Origin: Eubacterium sp.
GTDB lineage: Bacteria > Bacillota > Clostridia > Lachnospirales > Lachnospiraceae
Direction: 5' to 3'
NCBI GenBank assembly: GCA_017459675.1
Contig: JAFUCM010000182.1
Location: forward strand, 1 to 53,782
DNA: 53,782 nucleotides
The position numbers and the translations under genes were made by a program. The notes beneath the pieces are model-generated. The model was not told the DNA's origin, made no database searches, and worked only from the letters and a program-made list of their open reading frames with translations. Shown one piece after another: positions 32,655 to 41,239 of this stretch (its first letter is position 1; every line of letters begins with the position of its first letter).

Positions 32655-33335
32655 ATGGAAATACAGCCAATCAAAAAGACCAAACTAAATGACATTGTTT
32701 TCGAACAGATGAAGCGTCTGATTATCGACGGTTCCTGGAAACAGGGCGAGCGCATCCCGTCTGAAAACAGTCTCGCCGAACAGTTCGGCGTCAGCCGTGT
32801 CACAGTCCGTCAGGCACTGGAACGTCTCAATGCCATGGGCCTCACCGAAACAAAAGCCGGCCTCGGCCGCTATGTCTGCGTCTACGACGCGGGACAGATC
32901 ATGCAGAATCTCGCGCCGGCAATGTTTCTGAACACAGCTTCCATGCAGGAAATCAATGATTTCCGGGAAATGCTGGAGAGCTGGTCTGCCGGAAAAGCGG
33001 CGGAGAATGCCACAGAAGAGGATATCCGGACACTGGAAGAAAACTATCGCGCCATGCAGGAAAGCGCCGAACAAAATGACCGCCGTCGCTTTGCGATGCT
33101 CGATCTGGAATTTCATACCCGCATCGGTCAGATCACCGGCAATTCTCTGGTCACACAGACCTATACCATCCTCTATGAGCTGCTGCAGAACACCTTCCTG
33201 CAGATTATTGACCGTATGGGATTTGTCGGACTTGACTACCACCGTCCGCTTATCGATGCCGTCAAAGAACACAACAGTCGGCTGGCAGCCGAAATTGCGC
33301 GTAAACATGTACAGAATAACAGTCAGTACTTCTGA
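32655..33335 (+). CDS. GntR-family regulator, FadR/FCD subgroup
   Basis: 226 aa from the second of two close ATGs (AAGGAG is six bases before 32655 but touches the first ATG at 32649). Winged helix: GERIPSENSLAEQFGVSRVTVRQALERLNAMGL (residues about 35-66). FCD effector domain: DFREMLESWSAGKAAENATE, DLEFHTRIGQITGN, and HRPLIDAVKEHNSRLAAEIARKHVQNN, with the Asp/His residues that bind a metal and an acidic ligand. It is divergent from the transketolase operon and probably represses it and itself, with a sugar-acid type effector (inference). Confidence 0.92.
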   Translation: MEIQPIKKTKLNDIVFEQMKRLIIDGSWKQGERIPSENSLAEQFGVSRVTVRQALERLNAMGLTETKAGLGRYVCVYDAGQIMQNLAPAMFLNTASMQEINDFREMLESWSAGKAAENATEEDIRTLEENYRAMQESAEQNDRRRFAMLDLEFHTRIGQITGNSLVTQTYTILYELLQNTFLQIIDRMGFVGLDYHRPLIDAVKEHNSRLAAEIARKHVQNNSQYF

Positions 33336-33397
33336 GTTTCCACTCCATCGCAGGCTGTTTTAGGCTCTGGGAAGTTTGCAGAGAAAGGATGAAACAG

Positions 33398-34453
33398 ATG
33401 ACAAAGAAGGAACGTATGCTGGCTGCAATCCGCAGAGAACCACAGGACCGCATTCCGACACAGATCGATTTTTCCCCGAAGATGCTGGATCTGGTGAGCA
33501 GGCATTACGGCGTACCGAACCGCGGAGAAGAAGAACTGCTCGGCGTAATGGATAACCATCTCGTCTACGGATTTCTGAATGACCCCTTCGGAAAACAGCG
33601 CCACAGAGAGATCTCCGGCAATCCGGTGAAATTCGATCACTGGGGAATCGGTTATGACGTGACACAGGAGGGAACCTTTGAGGCAGTTCACCCACTGGAA
33701 GATGCAGATAACCTGACCGGCTATACATTCCCGGATCCAAATGCACCGGGTCTGCTGGACTGGGCTGAAGCGGCAATCCGTAAATACGGTGATGACTATG
33801 TCGTTGCATCCTATCAGGTACTGTGTCTGATCGAACGGGCCAGTGCACTGCGGGGATTCGAGAATTTCCTCTGCGATCTGTATGACGAAGAAGATTTCAT
33901 GTTTGAACTGCTTGACGGAATTACTGACTACCAGTGCCGCCTGGCAAAGCGCTATATCCGGGCGGGCGTTTCCGCCGGACGCGTCGGCGATGATTACGGC
34001 ACGCAGAACGGCATGCTGATCGATCCGGACCAGTGGCGGAAAATTCTGAAGCCGCGTCTGGCAAAAATCACCGGCACCTACAAGAATGAGGGCATCCCGG
34101 TGATCATGCACTCCTGCGGAGACATCCGTCCGATCATCCCGGATCTGATCGAAATCGGCGTCGATGTCCTGAACAACGTCCAGCCCGAAGCTATGCCGCG
34201 GGAAGATCTGGTGCAGTACCGCGGCCAGATTACTTTCTACGGAGGCATCTCAACGCAGCGGGTTCTCGTCTCCGGCACTGAAGAAGAGATTTACAACGAA
34301 GTGAAAACCTGCTGTGACATGTACGGTCCCGGTAATGGTCTGCTCCTCTCAACCGGCATCTCAGTCATGTCCGATGTGCCGTTGAAAAACCTGAATGCAC
34401 TGATGACAGCCTTTAACGAACTGACAGGAAGCCGGTATCAAATTATTCCATAA
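33398..34453 (+). CDS. Uroporphyrinogen decarboxylase-fold protein (MtaA/methyltransferase-like)
   Basis: 351 aa. The ATG at 33398 is preferred over that at 33389 because AAAGG lies nine bases upstream of it. RREPQDRIPTQIDF at the start is typical of the UroD-like group found in anaerobes, and VIMHSCGDIRPIIPDL carries the His-x-Cys zinc ligands of corrinoid methyltransferases of the MtaA/MtbA class. The third ligand, a Cys in the motif GCGIS of that class, appears as Thr in LLLSTGISVM, so zinc binding may be altered. It is downstream of the GntR gene by 62 bases and may be in its operon. True haem synthesis is unlikely. Confidence 0.82.
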   Translation: MTKKERMLAAIRREPQDRIPTQIDFSPKMLDLVSRHYGVPNRGEEELLGVMDNHLVYGFLNDPFGKQRHREISGNPVKFDHWGIGYDVTQEGTFEAVHPLEDADNLTGYTFPDPNAPGLLDWAEAAIRKYGDDYVVASYQVLCLIERASALRGFENFLCDLYDEEDFMFELLDGITDYQCRLAKRYIRAGVSAGRVGDDYGTQNGMLIDPDQWRKILKPRLAKITGTYKNEGIPVIMHSCGDIRPIIPDLIEIGVDVLNNVQPEAMPREDLVQYRGQITFYGGISTQRVLVSGTEEEIYNEVKTCCDMYGPGNGLLLSTGISVMSDVPLKNLNALMTAFNELTGSRYQIIP

Positions 34454-34465
34454 AAAAGCATTCAA

Positions 34466-34491
34466 AAAATCCGGCCGGACGGCCGGATTTT
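34466..34491. terminator. Bidirectional terminator
   Basis: AAAATCCGGCC (34466-34476), GGAC loop, GGCCGGATTTT (34481-34491), between the convergent UroD-like and aldo/keto reductase genes. Confidence 0.9.
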
Positions 34492-34495
34492 CTGA

Positions 34496-35632
34496 TCACC
34501 AGGTTGCTTTCGCCGCAAGATCCGCAAGTACTTCTCTTATCTGGATCTTCTGCGGACAGACCGCCTCACAGTTACCGCACTTCAGACAGGCCTGCGGTTT
34601 CTTATCTTCTTCAACTGCCATCAGTGCCATCGGCGCGATGAATCCGCCGCCGGTATAAATATGTTCATTGTACAGCTCAATCATTTTCGGAATATCAATC
34701 CCCTTTGGGCAGTGGCTCACGCAGTAGTGACATGCCGTGCAGGGAACCATCCCGACAGAGAGCATCTGATCCGCAATCCCGAGCAGCGTCTCCATCTCCT
34801 TCTCATTCAGCTTTCTGTCATCTTCAAAGGTCTTAAGATTCTTCAGAAGCTGTTCTTCATTTGACATGCCGGACAGAATCATCGTGACCTCCGGAATACT
34901 CTGCAGGAAGCGGAATGCCCAGGCCGGAATCTCCTCATCCGGACGCAGTGCCTTCAGTTCTGCCTCATAAGCTGCGTCCAGCTTCGCCAGTTTCCCGCCG
35001 CGCAGCGGCTCCATGACCCACACCGGAATGTTATACGAACTGATCAGTTTTACTTTTTCTTTTGCATCCTGGCAGGTCCAGTCCAGATAGTTGAGCTGGA
35101 TCTGACAGAATTCCATCTCACTGCCATATGCATCCAGGAACCGCTTCAGCACGTCCATGCTGCCATGGCAGGAAAATCCAAGATGACGGATCCGCCCGTT
35201 CTTCTTCTGTTCGATCAGATAGCTGTAAATACCGTACTTTTCATCATCCAGGTAGGCATCAATGTTCATCTCACAGACATTGTGGAAGAGATAAAAATCA
35301 AAATAATCCACCTGTAATTTTTCCAGCTGTTTGTTGAAAATCTCCTCAACTTTTCCCCAGAGCGACGCGTCATATCCCGGAAATTTGGTTGCAACGCAGA
35401 ATTTCTCCCGCGGATACCGTGCCAGCGCCTTCCCCATGACGGTCTCGGAATTTTCTCCGTGATAACCCCATGCGGTATCGTAATAATTGATCCCGTTCTC
35501 CATGGCAATATCAACCATGCGCAGTGCTGCAGGTTCGTCGATTCTTGCGTCGTCTCCGTCAATGACCGGAAGCCGCATCGTGCCAAGTCCCAGTGCCGAA
35601 AGTTTTATTCCCTGAAAATCTCTGTAAATCAT
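34496..35632 (-). CDS. Aldo/keto reductase with C-terminal ferredoxin domain
   Basis: 378 aa. The TIM-barrel reductase has LSALGLGTMRLP, DTAWGYHGENSE (Asp/Tyr of the catalytic tetrad), VATKFPG, and FYLFHNVCE (His). The C-terminal 80 residues carry two 4Fe-4S motifs: CTACHYCVSHCPKGIDIP and CLKCGNCEAVCPQ. This is the COG1453 fusion, in which electrons may come from or go to ferredoxin instead of NADPH alone. AAGGAG precedes the ATG. Substrate unknown. Confidence 0.9.
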   Translation of the reverse strand: MIYRDFQGIKLSALGLGTMRLPVIDGDDARIDEPAALRMVDIAMENGINYYDTAWGYHGENSETVMGKALARYPREKFCVATKFPGYDASLWGKVEEIFNKQLEKLQVDYFDFYLFHNVCEMNIDAYLDDEKYGIYSYLIEQKKNGRIRHLGFSCHGSMDVLKRFLDAYGSEMEFCQIQLNYLDWTCQDAKEKVKLISSYNIPVWVMEPLRGGKLAKLDAAYEAELKALRPDEEIPAWAFRFLQSIPEVTMILSGMSNEEQLLKNLKTFEDDRKLNEKEMETLLGIADQMLSVGMVPCTACHYCVSHCPKGIDIPKMIELYNEHIYTGGGFIAPMALMAVEEDKKPQACLKCGNCEAVCPQKIQIREVLADLAAKATW

Positions 35633-35722
35633 GTATTTCTACTCCTTTTCCTGTGCTGCGTTTCATGATTCCGAAATTTTTTGTTAAAATGCTATATCCG
35701 GGATATCACAAAGCATCCGGTT

Positions 35723-36070
35723 TTATGCCAGAAAATCCTCCCGCATCGGCGAGAAAATGTCCAGCATGCGCGTTTCTTCCAGCGCACGCAGACCGTGAAC
35801 GGTATCCGGTCTGACATAGACCGCGTCGCCTGCGCCGAGGATACGTGTCTCACCGTCGACTGTCGTCTCAATCTTTCCCTCTATAATGTACATGATCTGT
35901 GTGTGCGGATGACTGTGATCTGCCGCTGTTTCTCCAGAGGCAAATTCATTTTCCACGAGCATCATGCCATCGCCGTACGCCTTGATGCGGCGGCTCTTCC
36001 ATGTTGGCATCTGCTCTGCCGGAATTTCATTGTGAAATGCCCAGATCTGCTCTTTCTTCTCATTCTTCAT
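35723..36070 (-). CDS. Small cupin-domain protein
   Basis: 115 aa single cupin barrel. Motif 1 is ETAADHSHPHTQIMYIIEGKIE (His ligands 55-60 region, Glu), motif 2 GDAVYVRPDTVHGLRALE. Such proteins bind a metal ion and act as isomerases, dioxygenases or sensors. AGAGGAA precedes the ATG, which overlaps the 3' end of the acetyltransferase gene by 11 bases, so the two are co-translated. Confidence 0.85.
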   Translation of the reverse strand: MKNEKKEQIWAFHNEIPAEQMPTWKSRRIKAYGDGMMLVENEFASGETAADHSHPHTQIMYIIEGKIETTVDGETRILGAGDAVYVRPDTVHGLRALEETRMLDIFSPMREDFLA

Positions 36071-36647
36071 TGTGATTTCCTCTTCTATTCTGTTCTATTT
36101 GTCTCTTAACAACTGCCGGAACACCGGCGGCCAGACAATTGTCCGGGATATCGCATGTCACGACACTTCCCGCAGCTATGACACATCCGCTTCCGATTGT
36201 GACGCCCTGCATCACCGAAACATTTGCACCGATCCAGCAATTGTCTCCGACCGTAATCGGCAGGGCCCGTTCCAGCCCGGTATTTCTCTCCTGATACGTC
36301 ACCGGATGGCTTGCTGTATAAAAACCGCAGTAAGGTCCGATAAATACATTTTCTCCGATGGAAATGGAACCGCCGTCCATGAAATAGCATCCATGGTTCA
36401 CAAATGTCCCTTTTCCAAAGCTCGTTTCTTTTCCGTAATCGAAGTACACCGGCGCCAGAATCGTCAGACCGTCCGGCAGTTCCGTCCCAAGTAAATCTGC
36501 CAGCACATTCTGCTGTTCTCTGCTGCCCGGGCAAGACATGTTGAAATCATAGCTGAGCTGTTCTGCTTTTCCCCGCAGGCTCAGCAGTTCCTGATCGAAA
36601 TTGGCATTGTGCCACATCCCGTTTTTCATTTTTTCCTGTTCAGTCAA
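36060..36647 (-). CDS. Hexapeptide-repeat acetyltransferase (maltose/galactoside O-acetyltransferase type)
   Basis: 195 aa. N-terminal Mac domain (LLSLRGKAEQLSYDFNMSCPGSREQQNVLADLLG) followed by a left-handed beta-helix: FGKGTFVNHGCYFMDGGSISIGENVFIGPYCGFYTASHPV with the catalytic His, and IGANVSVMQGVTIGSGCVIAAGSVV. It transfers acetyl from acetyl-CoA to a sugar hydroxyl. The start appears to be TTG with AAGAGG seven bases upstream; an ATG six codons later has a weaker AGGA site. Confidence 0.9.
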   Translation of the reverse strand: MTEQEKMKNGMWHNANFDQELLSLRGKAEQLSYDFNMSCPGSREQQNVLADLLGTELPDGLTILAPVYFDYGKETSFGKGTFVNHGCYFMDGGSISIGENVFIGPYCGFYTASHPVTYQERNTGLERALPITVGDNCWIGANVSVMQGVTIGSGCVIAAGSVVTCDIPDNCLAAGVPAVVKRQIEQNRRGNHNEE

Positions 36648-36658
36648 CGAAACACCTC

Positions 36659-36856
36659 TTATCCTGCCACATTTTCTTTCATCTCATAAGGCGTTGTTGT
36701 ATTATCTTTGCGCTTCATCTTATCATAACGCCGGGTCATAAGCGGCTCCCATACATAGTAAAGGAGTTTCCCGTCCAGATCAAAGTAAAAGACAAGGAAC
36801 AGGAGGCCGTATAAAAGGGCCGCGAGGCGGATAAGTTTTAGAAGTATTTTTTTCAT
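36659..36856 (-). CDS. Single-helix microprotein, dehydratase-associated (copy 1)
   Basis: 65 aa with one membrane helix (IRLAALLYGLLFLVFYF), then LDGKLLYYVWEPLMTRRYDK and a charged tail. GGAG lies ten bases before the ATG, so it is probably translated. It is related to the 55-aa product at 45234-45401: both read GLLF-V-YF-x-LD-x-KL and then a basic segment. Each follows a 2-hydroxyacyl-CoA dehydratase-like locus on the same strand. I know no function; a membrane tether or chaperone of the dehydratase is a guess. It is 12 bases upstream of the acetyltransferase gene. Confidence 0.7.
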   Translation of the reverse strand: MKKILLKLIRLAALLYGLLFLVFYFDLDGKLLYYVWEPLMTRRYDKMKRKDNTTTPYEMKENVAG

Positions 36857-36921
36857 ACTTTATATCTCCATTTCAGTTCATTCGCAATCTACAGAAATCG
36901 GAGTCGCGCGCGCACCGTCTA

Positions 36922-37093
36922 TTGCAATACCACGAATTGCTCCGCGCTCCGCACTCCCGCAATTCTCCCGCCATTCGGACTTTCATTCTGCTTCGCAGCT
37001 CTTCGTCCTCATGCCGGGGCGGGTCAATTCCCCTGTCCGCACCTGCAGACCAGGTCTGCGGTGCTGCCAGAGCCCTTGACCCTGGTATTGCAA
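36922..37093 (-). repeat. Long palindromic intergenic structure after dehydratase pair 1
   Basis: TTGCAATACCA (36922-36932) and TGGTATTGCAA (37083-37093) are perfect inverted repeats that enclose 150 bases including a tight inner hairpin, GCAGACC paired with GGTCTGC near 37045-37060. It occupies most of the 238-base gap after the large dehydratase subunit gene. The plan resembles the A-E elements further on, but the core sequence is different, so I do not count it as a sixth copy. Confidence 0.6.
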
Positions 37094-37094
37094 G

Positions 37095-38786
37095 TTACCA
37101 ACTTGCATCATCCTCAAAGTCAACCAGAGTCGGGTCGAGCGGCTCCTCACGCATGACGGTTGTCATGTATTCATTGATGATGCCGCGGATCTCCTTGCGC
37201 GATACGGTCCGTTTGTCCGGCAGTGCGTGCGGAATCCAGATAGCGTGTATGTTGCGTCTGCGGAATTCATCTTCGAAGACGCCGTGGATGCCCTGCATGC
37301 CTTTGCACTGGATCTGGTCGTACATGATAACCATATCGCAGTTGAACCGCTCCATATAATCCCACAGTGACAGGATATGCTCATGACCGCCGACTGCCAT
37401 GGCACGCATCGGCGCCTTCTCATTGTACCACGCCAGATCTTCGAGCGCGTGTTCATACGTATCTGTCCTGATGTACTGGTCGAACATCAGAGAATCCATA
37501 TTGATGACGCAGTTGATTCCCCAGCAGTTGTAAGCCCAGGTGCACCAGTTGGAGTAAAACAGCGGTGCGCAGCTCCATGCGATGGCACGGTGGCGTGTCT
37601 TCGGCAGACAGTTGATCTTGTTTTTCACGGTTTTGTTCATCAGCCTGCGGACGCGGTCATCTGTCTCATGCCAGATCGGCCGGTTGCCGTCCTGGGAATA
37701 GTAAATCCGATACAGGGCCTGTGCGACACCGTTGATCGGATAATACGGTGTATTTGCCGCCACATCCCATTTTTCATGTTCAAATGCGGTCAGCTGGTTC
37801 TGTTGTTCCGCGTACTTCACAAACATGTTCCAGTCGAATTTCACACCATACTGCTCTTCAATAAATTTCCAGCATTCTTCAATTTCCTTCTGACAATGCT
37901 CCTGTACCAGCGGATCATCGTAGCGCATGGGCTGCGGCATCGCGAACAGCGGGCGGTTCAGGAACCAGTCCTGCAGAACGGATGTTGCGACAGATCCGTC
38001 GCAGGCTTCATTGGAAGTAATCATGGCCGGTGCAAAATCCGGATAATCATCCAGTACGAAGAGACCGTATTCCGCCTGACACATCGGACACGGGTCCGCC
38101 GGCAGACCGATGGACTGCGCCGCATCGATATAATTCAGAACGGTGTGGTTGTTGACATGACAGGAGACAAAATACGGAATCATCTCCAGCGGAATGTCTT
38201 CCAGCACATCATGGAATCCGTAGAAAATACTTCCGCTCACCGTCTCATTATGTGCGATGTTGTGATGCCACTGCTCCGGCGTCTCCCCGCCGTGCAGATT
38301 CTTGTCAGAAGCGAACATTTCCTGAAACTGACGGATCGTCTCACAGCACATCGCCCGGTAGTGCCAGGCGGAGCCGCGCAGGATCGGTCCCCGCATGCCT
38401 TCCAGGCCGCGGTCAAACCAGTGCATAACCGTCAGATATGTCTGGCCCATCCAGCGGTAACGCATCGTGCCTTTTGCGAAATTGACCAGACCCTTCACCG
38501 GGCCGCCGCCGAATTTCATGATGTCCATTACCATGTGAATATAATTGTACAGCCAGATCATATTGAAATAATACATGGTGTCCGGAACGCCGCGCCACTC
38601 TCTGTGCTTATACAGGCCTGTGTCACCGACATACAGATCTCCCAGCTGGCGCTCCTCATGGGGCTTGCCGAACCAGAAATCCCGCAGCACTTTTCCGACC
38701 GGCTTTTTCTGATCCGGCTCCCGGTTTTTATCTTTCTCGACAACGAACAGTTCTTTCATCCTGTCCTTAATTGCGGATAATTTCAT
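37095..38786 (-). CDS. 2-hydroxyacyl-CoA dehydratase-like large subunit (pair 1)
   Basis: 563 aa; the ATG at 38786 has GGAGG ten bases upstream. It belongs to the HgdA/HgdB/BcrB-BcrC fold but is much longer than the usual 375-480 aa, mainly by an N-terminal extension of over 100 residues. Cysteine-bearing motifs that could hold a 4Fe-4S cluster are DPCPMCQAEYG, SNEACDGSV, YNCWGINC and IQCKGMQG. The C-terminus LDPTLVDFEDDASW is nearly identical to that of the paralogue at 42436-44217. Together with the small subunit gene 49 bases upstream it should remove water from a 2-hydroxyacyl-CoA after one-electron activation by the HgdC-type protein. Whether it really is a dehydratase is inferred from the family. 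Confidence 0.83.
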   Translation of the reverse strand: MKLSAIKDRMKELFVVEKDKNREPDQKKPVGKVLRDFWFGKPHEERQLGDLYVGDTGLYKHREWRGVPDTMYYFNMIWLYNYIHMVMDIMKFGGGPVKGLVNFAKGTMRYRWMGQTYLTVMHWFDRGLEGMRGPILRGSAWHYRAMCCETIRQFQEMFASDKNLHGGETPEQWHHNIAHNETVSGSIFYGFHDVLEDIPLEMIPYFVSCHVNNHTVLNYIDAAQSIGLPADPCPMCQAEYGLFVLDDYPDFAPAMITSNEACDGSVATSVLQDWFLNRPLFAMPQPMRYDDPLVQEHCQKEIEECWKFIEEQYGVKFDWNMFVKYAEQQNQLTAFEHEKWDVAANTPYYPINGVAQALYRIYYSQDGNRPIWHETDDRVRRLMNKTVKNKINCLPKTRHRAIAWSCAPLFYSNWCTWAYNCWGINCVINMDSLMFDQYIRTDTYEHALEDLAWYNEKAPMRAMAVGGHEHILSLWDYMERFNCDMVIMYDQIQCKGMQGIHGVFEDEFRRRNIHAIWIPHALPDKRTVSRKEIRGIINEYMTTVMREEPLDPTLVDFEDDASW

Positions 38787-38835
38787 GTGCGTGTCCCTCC
38801 CTGCAGCATAAACATACAGAATCTTTCTGTTAATC

Positions 38836-40020
38836 TCACTTTGTCTGTAACTTCTTATATTCAATGCTCTCTGCAAATGCCTGGAAGCGCGTACGCAGCT
38901 GGCCGATGGCATTGTTCACGTATTCCTTTTCAATCGAGCAGACCGGAATGCCGTAATCCCGCGGCAGAATCAGGGTATTGATCGTCCGCTCATAACTCCA
39001 GTACTCACAGAATTTCATCTGGCAGTTAATAATGCCGTCCGCGCCGTATTCTTTCGCGACATCCGCCAGGAACTGTTTCCGCTCCCGCATGGTGTGCTGC
39101 TCCATAAACCGCGGACACATGGACGTCTCCAGATAGTGGCGCGCGTTCGCGCGCCGCGGCCGTTCACCCTCCTTCACAACAATCTCCTCGCGGCCCGGAA
39201 TCGATCCGTAGCAGTGACGGTCCGCAACCACAAGAATGCCGCACTCTTCAATCAGCTGTATAAAATACGGATCATCCTCCTCCGATCCGACCAGAACCGC
39301 CTTGCAGCGGTATGCCGGTTTGTCATCCGGCTCGCGCGTCTTCAGATCCTCCGCAATGTCACGGAGCTGATCCATAATCATATCCTTCGGACAGACCTGC
39401 GTCACCAGCTGGATCATCGAGAATTCCGTGCCGGTAATGGTCGGCTGCTCCAGTTTTCGGTAACTTCCGATCTCCCGGATCAGCGCACAGAGCTCATTGT
39501 GTTCTTTGATTGCCTGCAGAAGTGCCGCATCAGAAGTATCAATTCCGAAGTGCTCCGCAAGTTTGTCCAGAACATGTGCCTGCAGCTGCTTCTCATAATG
39601 ATCGATGGAGTTCTCATTTTTCTTGAACGGAACATCTGTAAATTCACAGAAAAAATCCGGATTCTGAATGATATCCATCAGCTGCAGATGCTCCTGGAAC
39701 CGGCAGGTAACCGTACAGGTTTCGGTTGCCATCTGTGCATCCAGAAAATTGAAACCGCCTTCCAGGGCACGCTCCAGAAGGCACCGGCCATACATACAGG
39801 TACGGTTGGTCATATAATAGGTCGCCAGATCCGGCGACCCGCTTCTGGGCGCGCGCAGATGTACTGAAAAACATCCCGGCAGATCCAGCAGAACCTCCGG
39901 CATAAAATAACACGTGTATCCAAGCGCACGCCTGCCTTCTTCCTTCCCCTTTCTGACAAGATCGTTGTATGCCTCCTGCAGAAGTTCCTCAAATTCAAAA
40001 ATATGAACCAGATCCCTCAT
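38836..40020 (-). CDS. 2-hydroxyacyl-CoA dehydratase-like small subunit (pair 1)
   Basis: 394 aa, the usual size for HgdB/BcrC-type subunits. Landmarks are LGYTCYFMPEVLL, YYMTNRTCMYGRCLLE, NCQMKFCEYWSYER and the C-terminal GQLRTRFQAFAESIE characteristic of the family; the Cys residues of the first, second and third could ligate a 4Fe-4S cluster. AAGGAG lies seven bases before the ATG. It is the first gene of the minus-strand pair and diverges from the cooC-like gene. It is a clear paralogue of the protein at 41240-42436. Confidence 0.87.
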   Translation of the reverse strand: MRDLVHIFEFEELLQEAYNDLVRKGKEEGRRALGYTCYFMPEVLLDLPGCFSVHLRAPRSGSPDLATYYMTNRTCMYGRCLLERALEGGFNFLDAQMATETCTVTCRFQEHLQLMDIIQNPDFFCEFTDVPFKKNENSIDHYEKQLQAHVLDKLAEHFGIDTSDAALLQAIKEHNELCALIREIGSYRKLEQPTITGTEFSMIQLVTQVCPKDMIMDQLRDIAEDLKTREPDDKPAYRCKAVLVGSEEDDPYFIQLIEECGILVVADRHCYGSIPGREEIVVKEGERPRRANARHYLETSMCPRFMEQHTMRERKQFLADVAKEYGADGIINCQMKFCEYWSYERTINTLILPRDYGIPVCSIEKEYVNNAIGQLRTRFQAFAESIEYKKLQTK

Positions 40021-40189
40021 ACATACACTCCTTCTGAAAACGTGTACGTTTTCTGTTGATTTTGTCTGATATTTCGCAAATATTTCCTTTAATATCGTAA
40101 CACATTCCCGCCACTTTGCCTAGAATTATCATTTCATTCCATAATATGTTTTATTTTGTAAAAATATCACCCTTCTTTCTTGTAAATAA

Positions 40190-40219
40190 TTCACAAATGT
40201 GTTTGAATAGAATTATAAT
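40190..40219 (+). promoter_or_regulatory. Promoter of the cooC-like gene
   Basis: TTCACA (40190-40195), 18-base spacer, TATAAT (40214-40219); start near 40226. The divergent dehydratase pair 1 has only a weak candidate (TAGGCA-N17-TACGAT on the minus strand near 40101-40132) and a leader hairpin GAAAACG-TGTA-CGTTTTC at 40036-40053. Confidence 0.6.
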
Positions 40220-40259
40220 CCTGTCAATTATTAACTGGCACAGCAAAAGGAATAAACAA

Positions 40260-41021
40260 ATGACCGGACATGCATCTGTAATTGCCCTGACCGGAAAAGG
40301 CGGCGTCGGAAAGACCTCCCTTTCCGCAGCAATTGTCAGACAATTAATCGAAGAATTCCCCGAAGCACGCGTTCTGGCGATCGATGCCGATCCGGCGATC
40401 GGGCTTTCCGTCGCGCTCGGCGTTGAAGTTACCGAGACACTCGATGATATCCGCCGCCGCGTAGCGGAAGATGTCACAGAAAAACTTCATGACACACAGG
40501 ATATTCTGGCAGAAGCAAAATTCCGTCTCTTTCAGGCCATGGAGGAGCAGAACGGGTTTGCATTTCTGGCGATCGGCCGGCCGGAAGCGGCCGGCTGTTA
40601 CTGTGCCGTCAACACCTATCTGCGGCAGGTTATCAGCATGCTCGCAGATGAATTTGACTACGTCGTAATCGACGGCGAGGCCGGTATCGAACAGATTAAC
40701 CGGCGCGTCATGGAGAAAGTCACACATCTTCTCTGCGTCTCCGACCAGAGCCGGAAGGGGCTCCAGATCGTAGAAACCATCCGGAAAGTGGCAGACGAAC
40801 TCGTCCTCTACGATGAGATCGGCCTTGTCATCAACCGCGCGCCCCTGCCGGACCGCATCACCGAAGATGTCTGCGGCAGCATTCCGATCGCTGCGGTGAT
40901 CGGTCAGGACGACGCCATGACCGAAAACGACATCGCCGGCAGAAGCATCTTCGAACTGCCGCCCGACACCCCGGTCCTCACTGGCGCCCGGCGCGCGCTG
41001 AAGAACCTGAATATTATTTAA
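40260..41021 (+). CDS. cooC: CooC-type nickel-insertion ATPase
   Basis: 253 aa. Deviant Walker A TGKGGVGKTSLSAAI (residues 11-25) with the signature lysine of the MinD/CooC group, AIDADPAIGL, and VVIDGEAGIEQINRRVMEKV. The CxC motif at Cys113-Cys115 (GCYCAVN) is the metal-binding site that sets CooC apart from MinD and ParA. CooC proteins load nickel into carbon monoxide dehydrogenase; the AcsF form serves acetyl-CoA synthase. No CODH catalytic gene is in the window. Here it sits between two dehydratase-like pairs, so its client may be one of those, the ACS-domain protein at 45456, or LarA. AAAAGG lies upstream of the ATG. Confidence 0.87.
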   Translation: MTGHASVIALTGKGGVGKTSLSAAIVRQLIEEFPEARVLAIDADPAIGLSVALGVEVTETLDDIRRRVAEDVTEKLHDTQDILAEAKFRLFQAMEEQNGFAFLAIGRPEAAGCYCAVNTYLRQVISMLADEFDYVVIDGEAGIEQINRRVMEKVTHLLCVSDQSRKGLQIVETIRKVADELVLYDEIGLVINRAPLPDRITEDVCGSIPIAAVIGQDDAMTENDIAGRSIFELPPDTPVLTGARRALKNLNII

Positions 41022-41062
41022 TTCATTATTTATTTCTTTACAGATTCTGCGATTTTAAAACA

Positions 41063-41212
41063 GATTGTGCGGAATCAACAATTCCATGAGCAGGTAGTCC
41101 GAATCCCGCCGGTACTTGCTGAGCAGGACAACAGTCCTGTGAAGCTTATGTACCGTTGCGAGGATGAGCTAGCGAAAGCGTGCCTGCGATGGAATGTTGA
41201 TTTTGCACAATC
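41063..41212 (-). repeat. Structured intergenic element, copy C
   Basis: Reads on the minus strand. Nested arms: GATTGTGC/GCACAATC (41063-41070, 41205-41212), AATCAACA/TGTTGATT (41073-41080, 41195-41202), then TTCCAT/ATGGAA, GCAGG/CCTGC, CGGTAC/GTACCG and ACAGGAC/GTCCTG. It lies between cooC and dehydratase pair 2. Confidence 0.8.
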
Positions 41213-41239
41213 AGGATAAGAGAAAGGAGGGCGCCCCAC

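Noticed and set aside
36060..36108. Frameshift between cupin and acetyltransferase genes
   Set aside because: The two frames overlap by 11 bases but each encodes a complete, separate family member with its own ribosome site, so this is ordinary overlap.
41063..41212. T-box leader or tRNA-like structure for element C
   Set aside because: No T-box sequence, no specifier loop, and no downstream terminator or amino-acid gene; the same element occurs in both orientations relative to genes.
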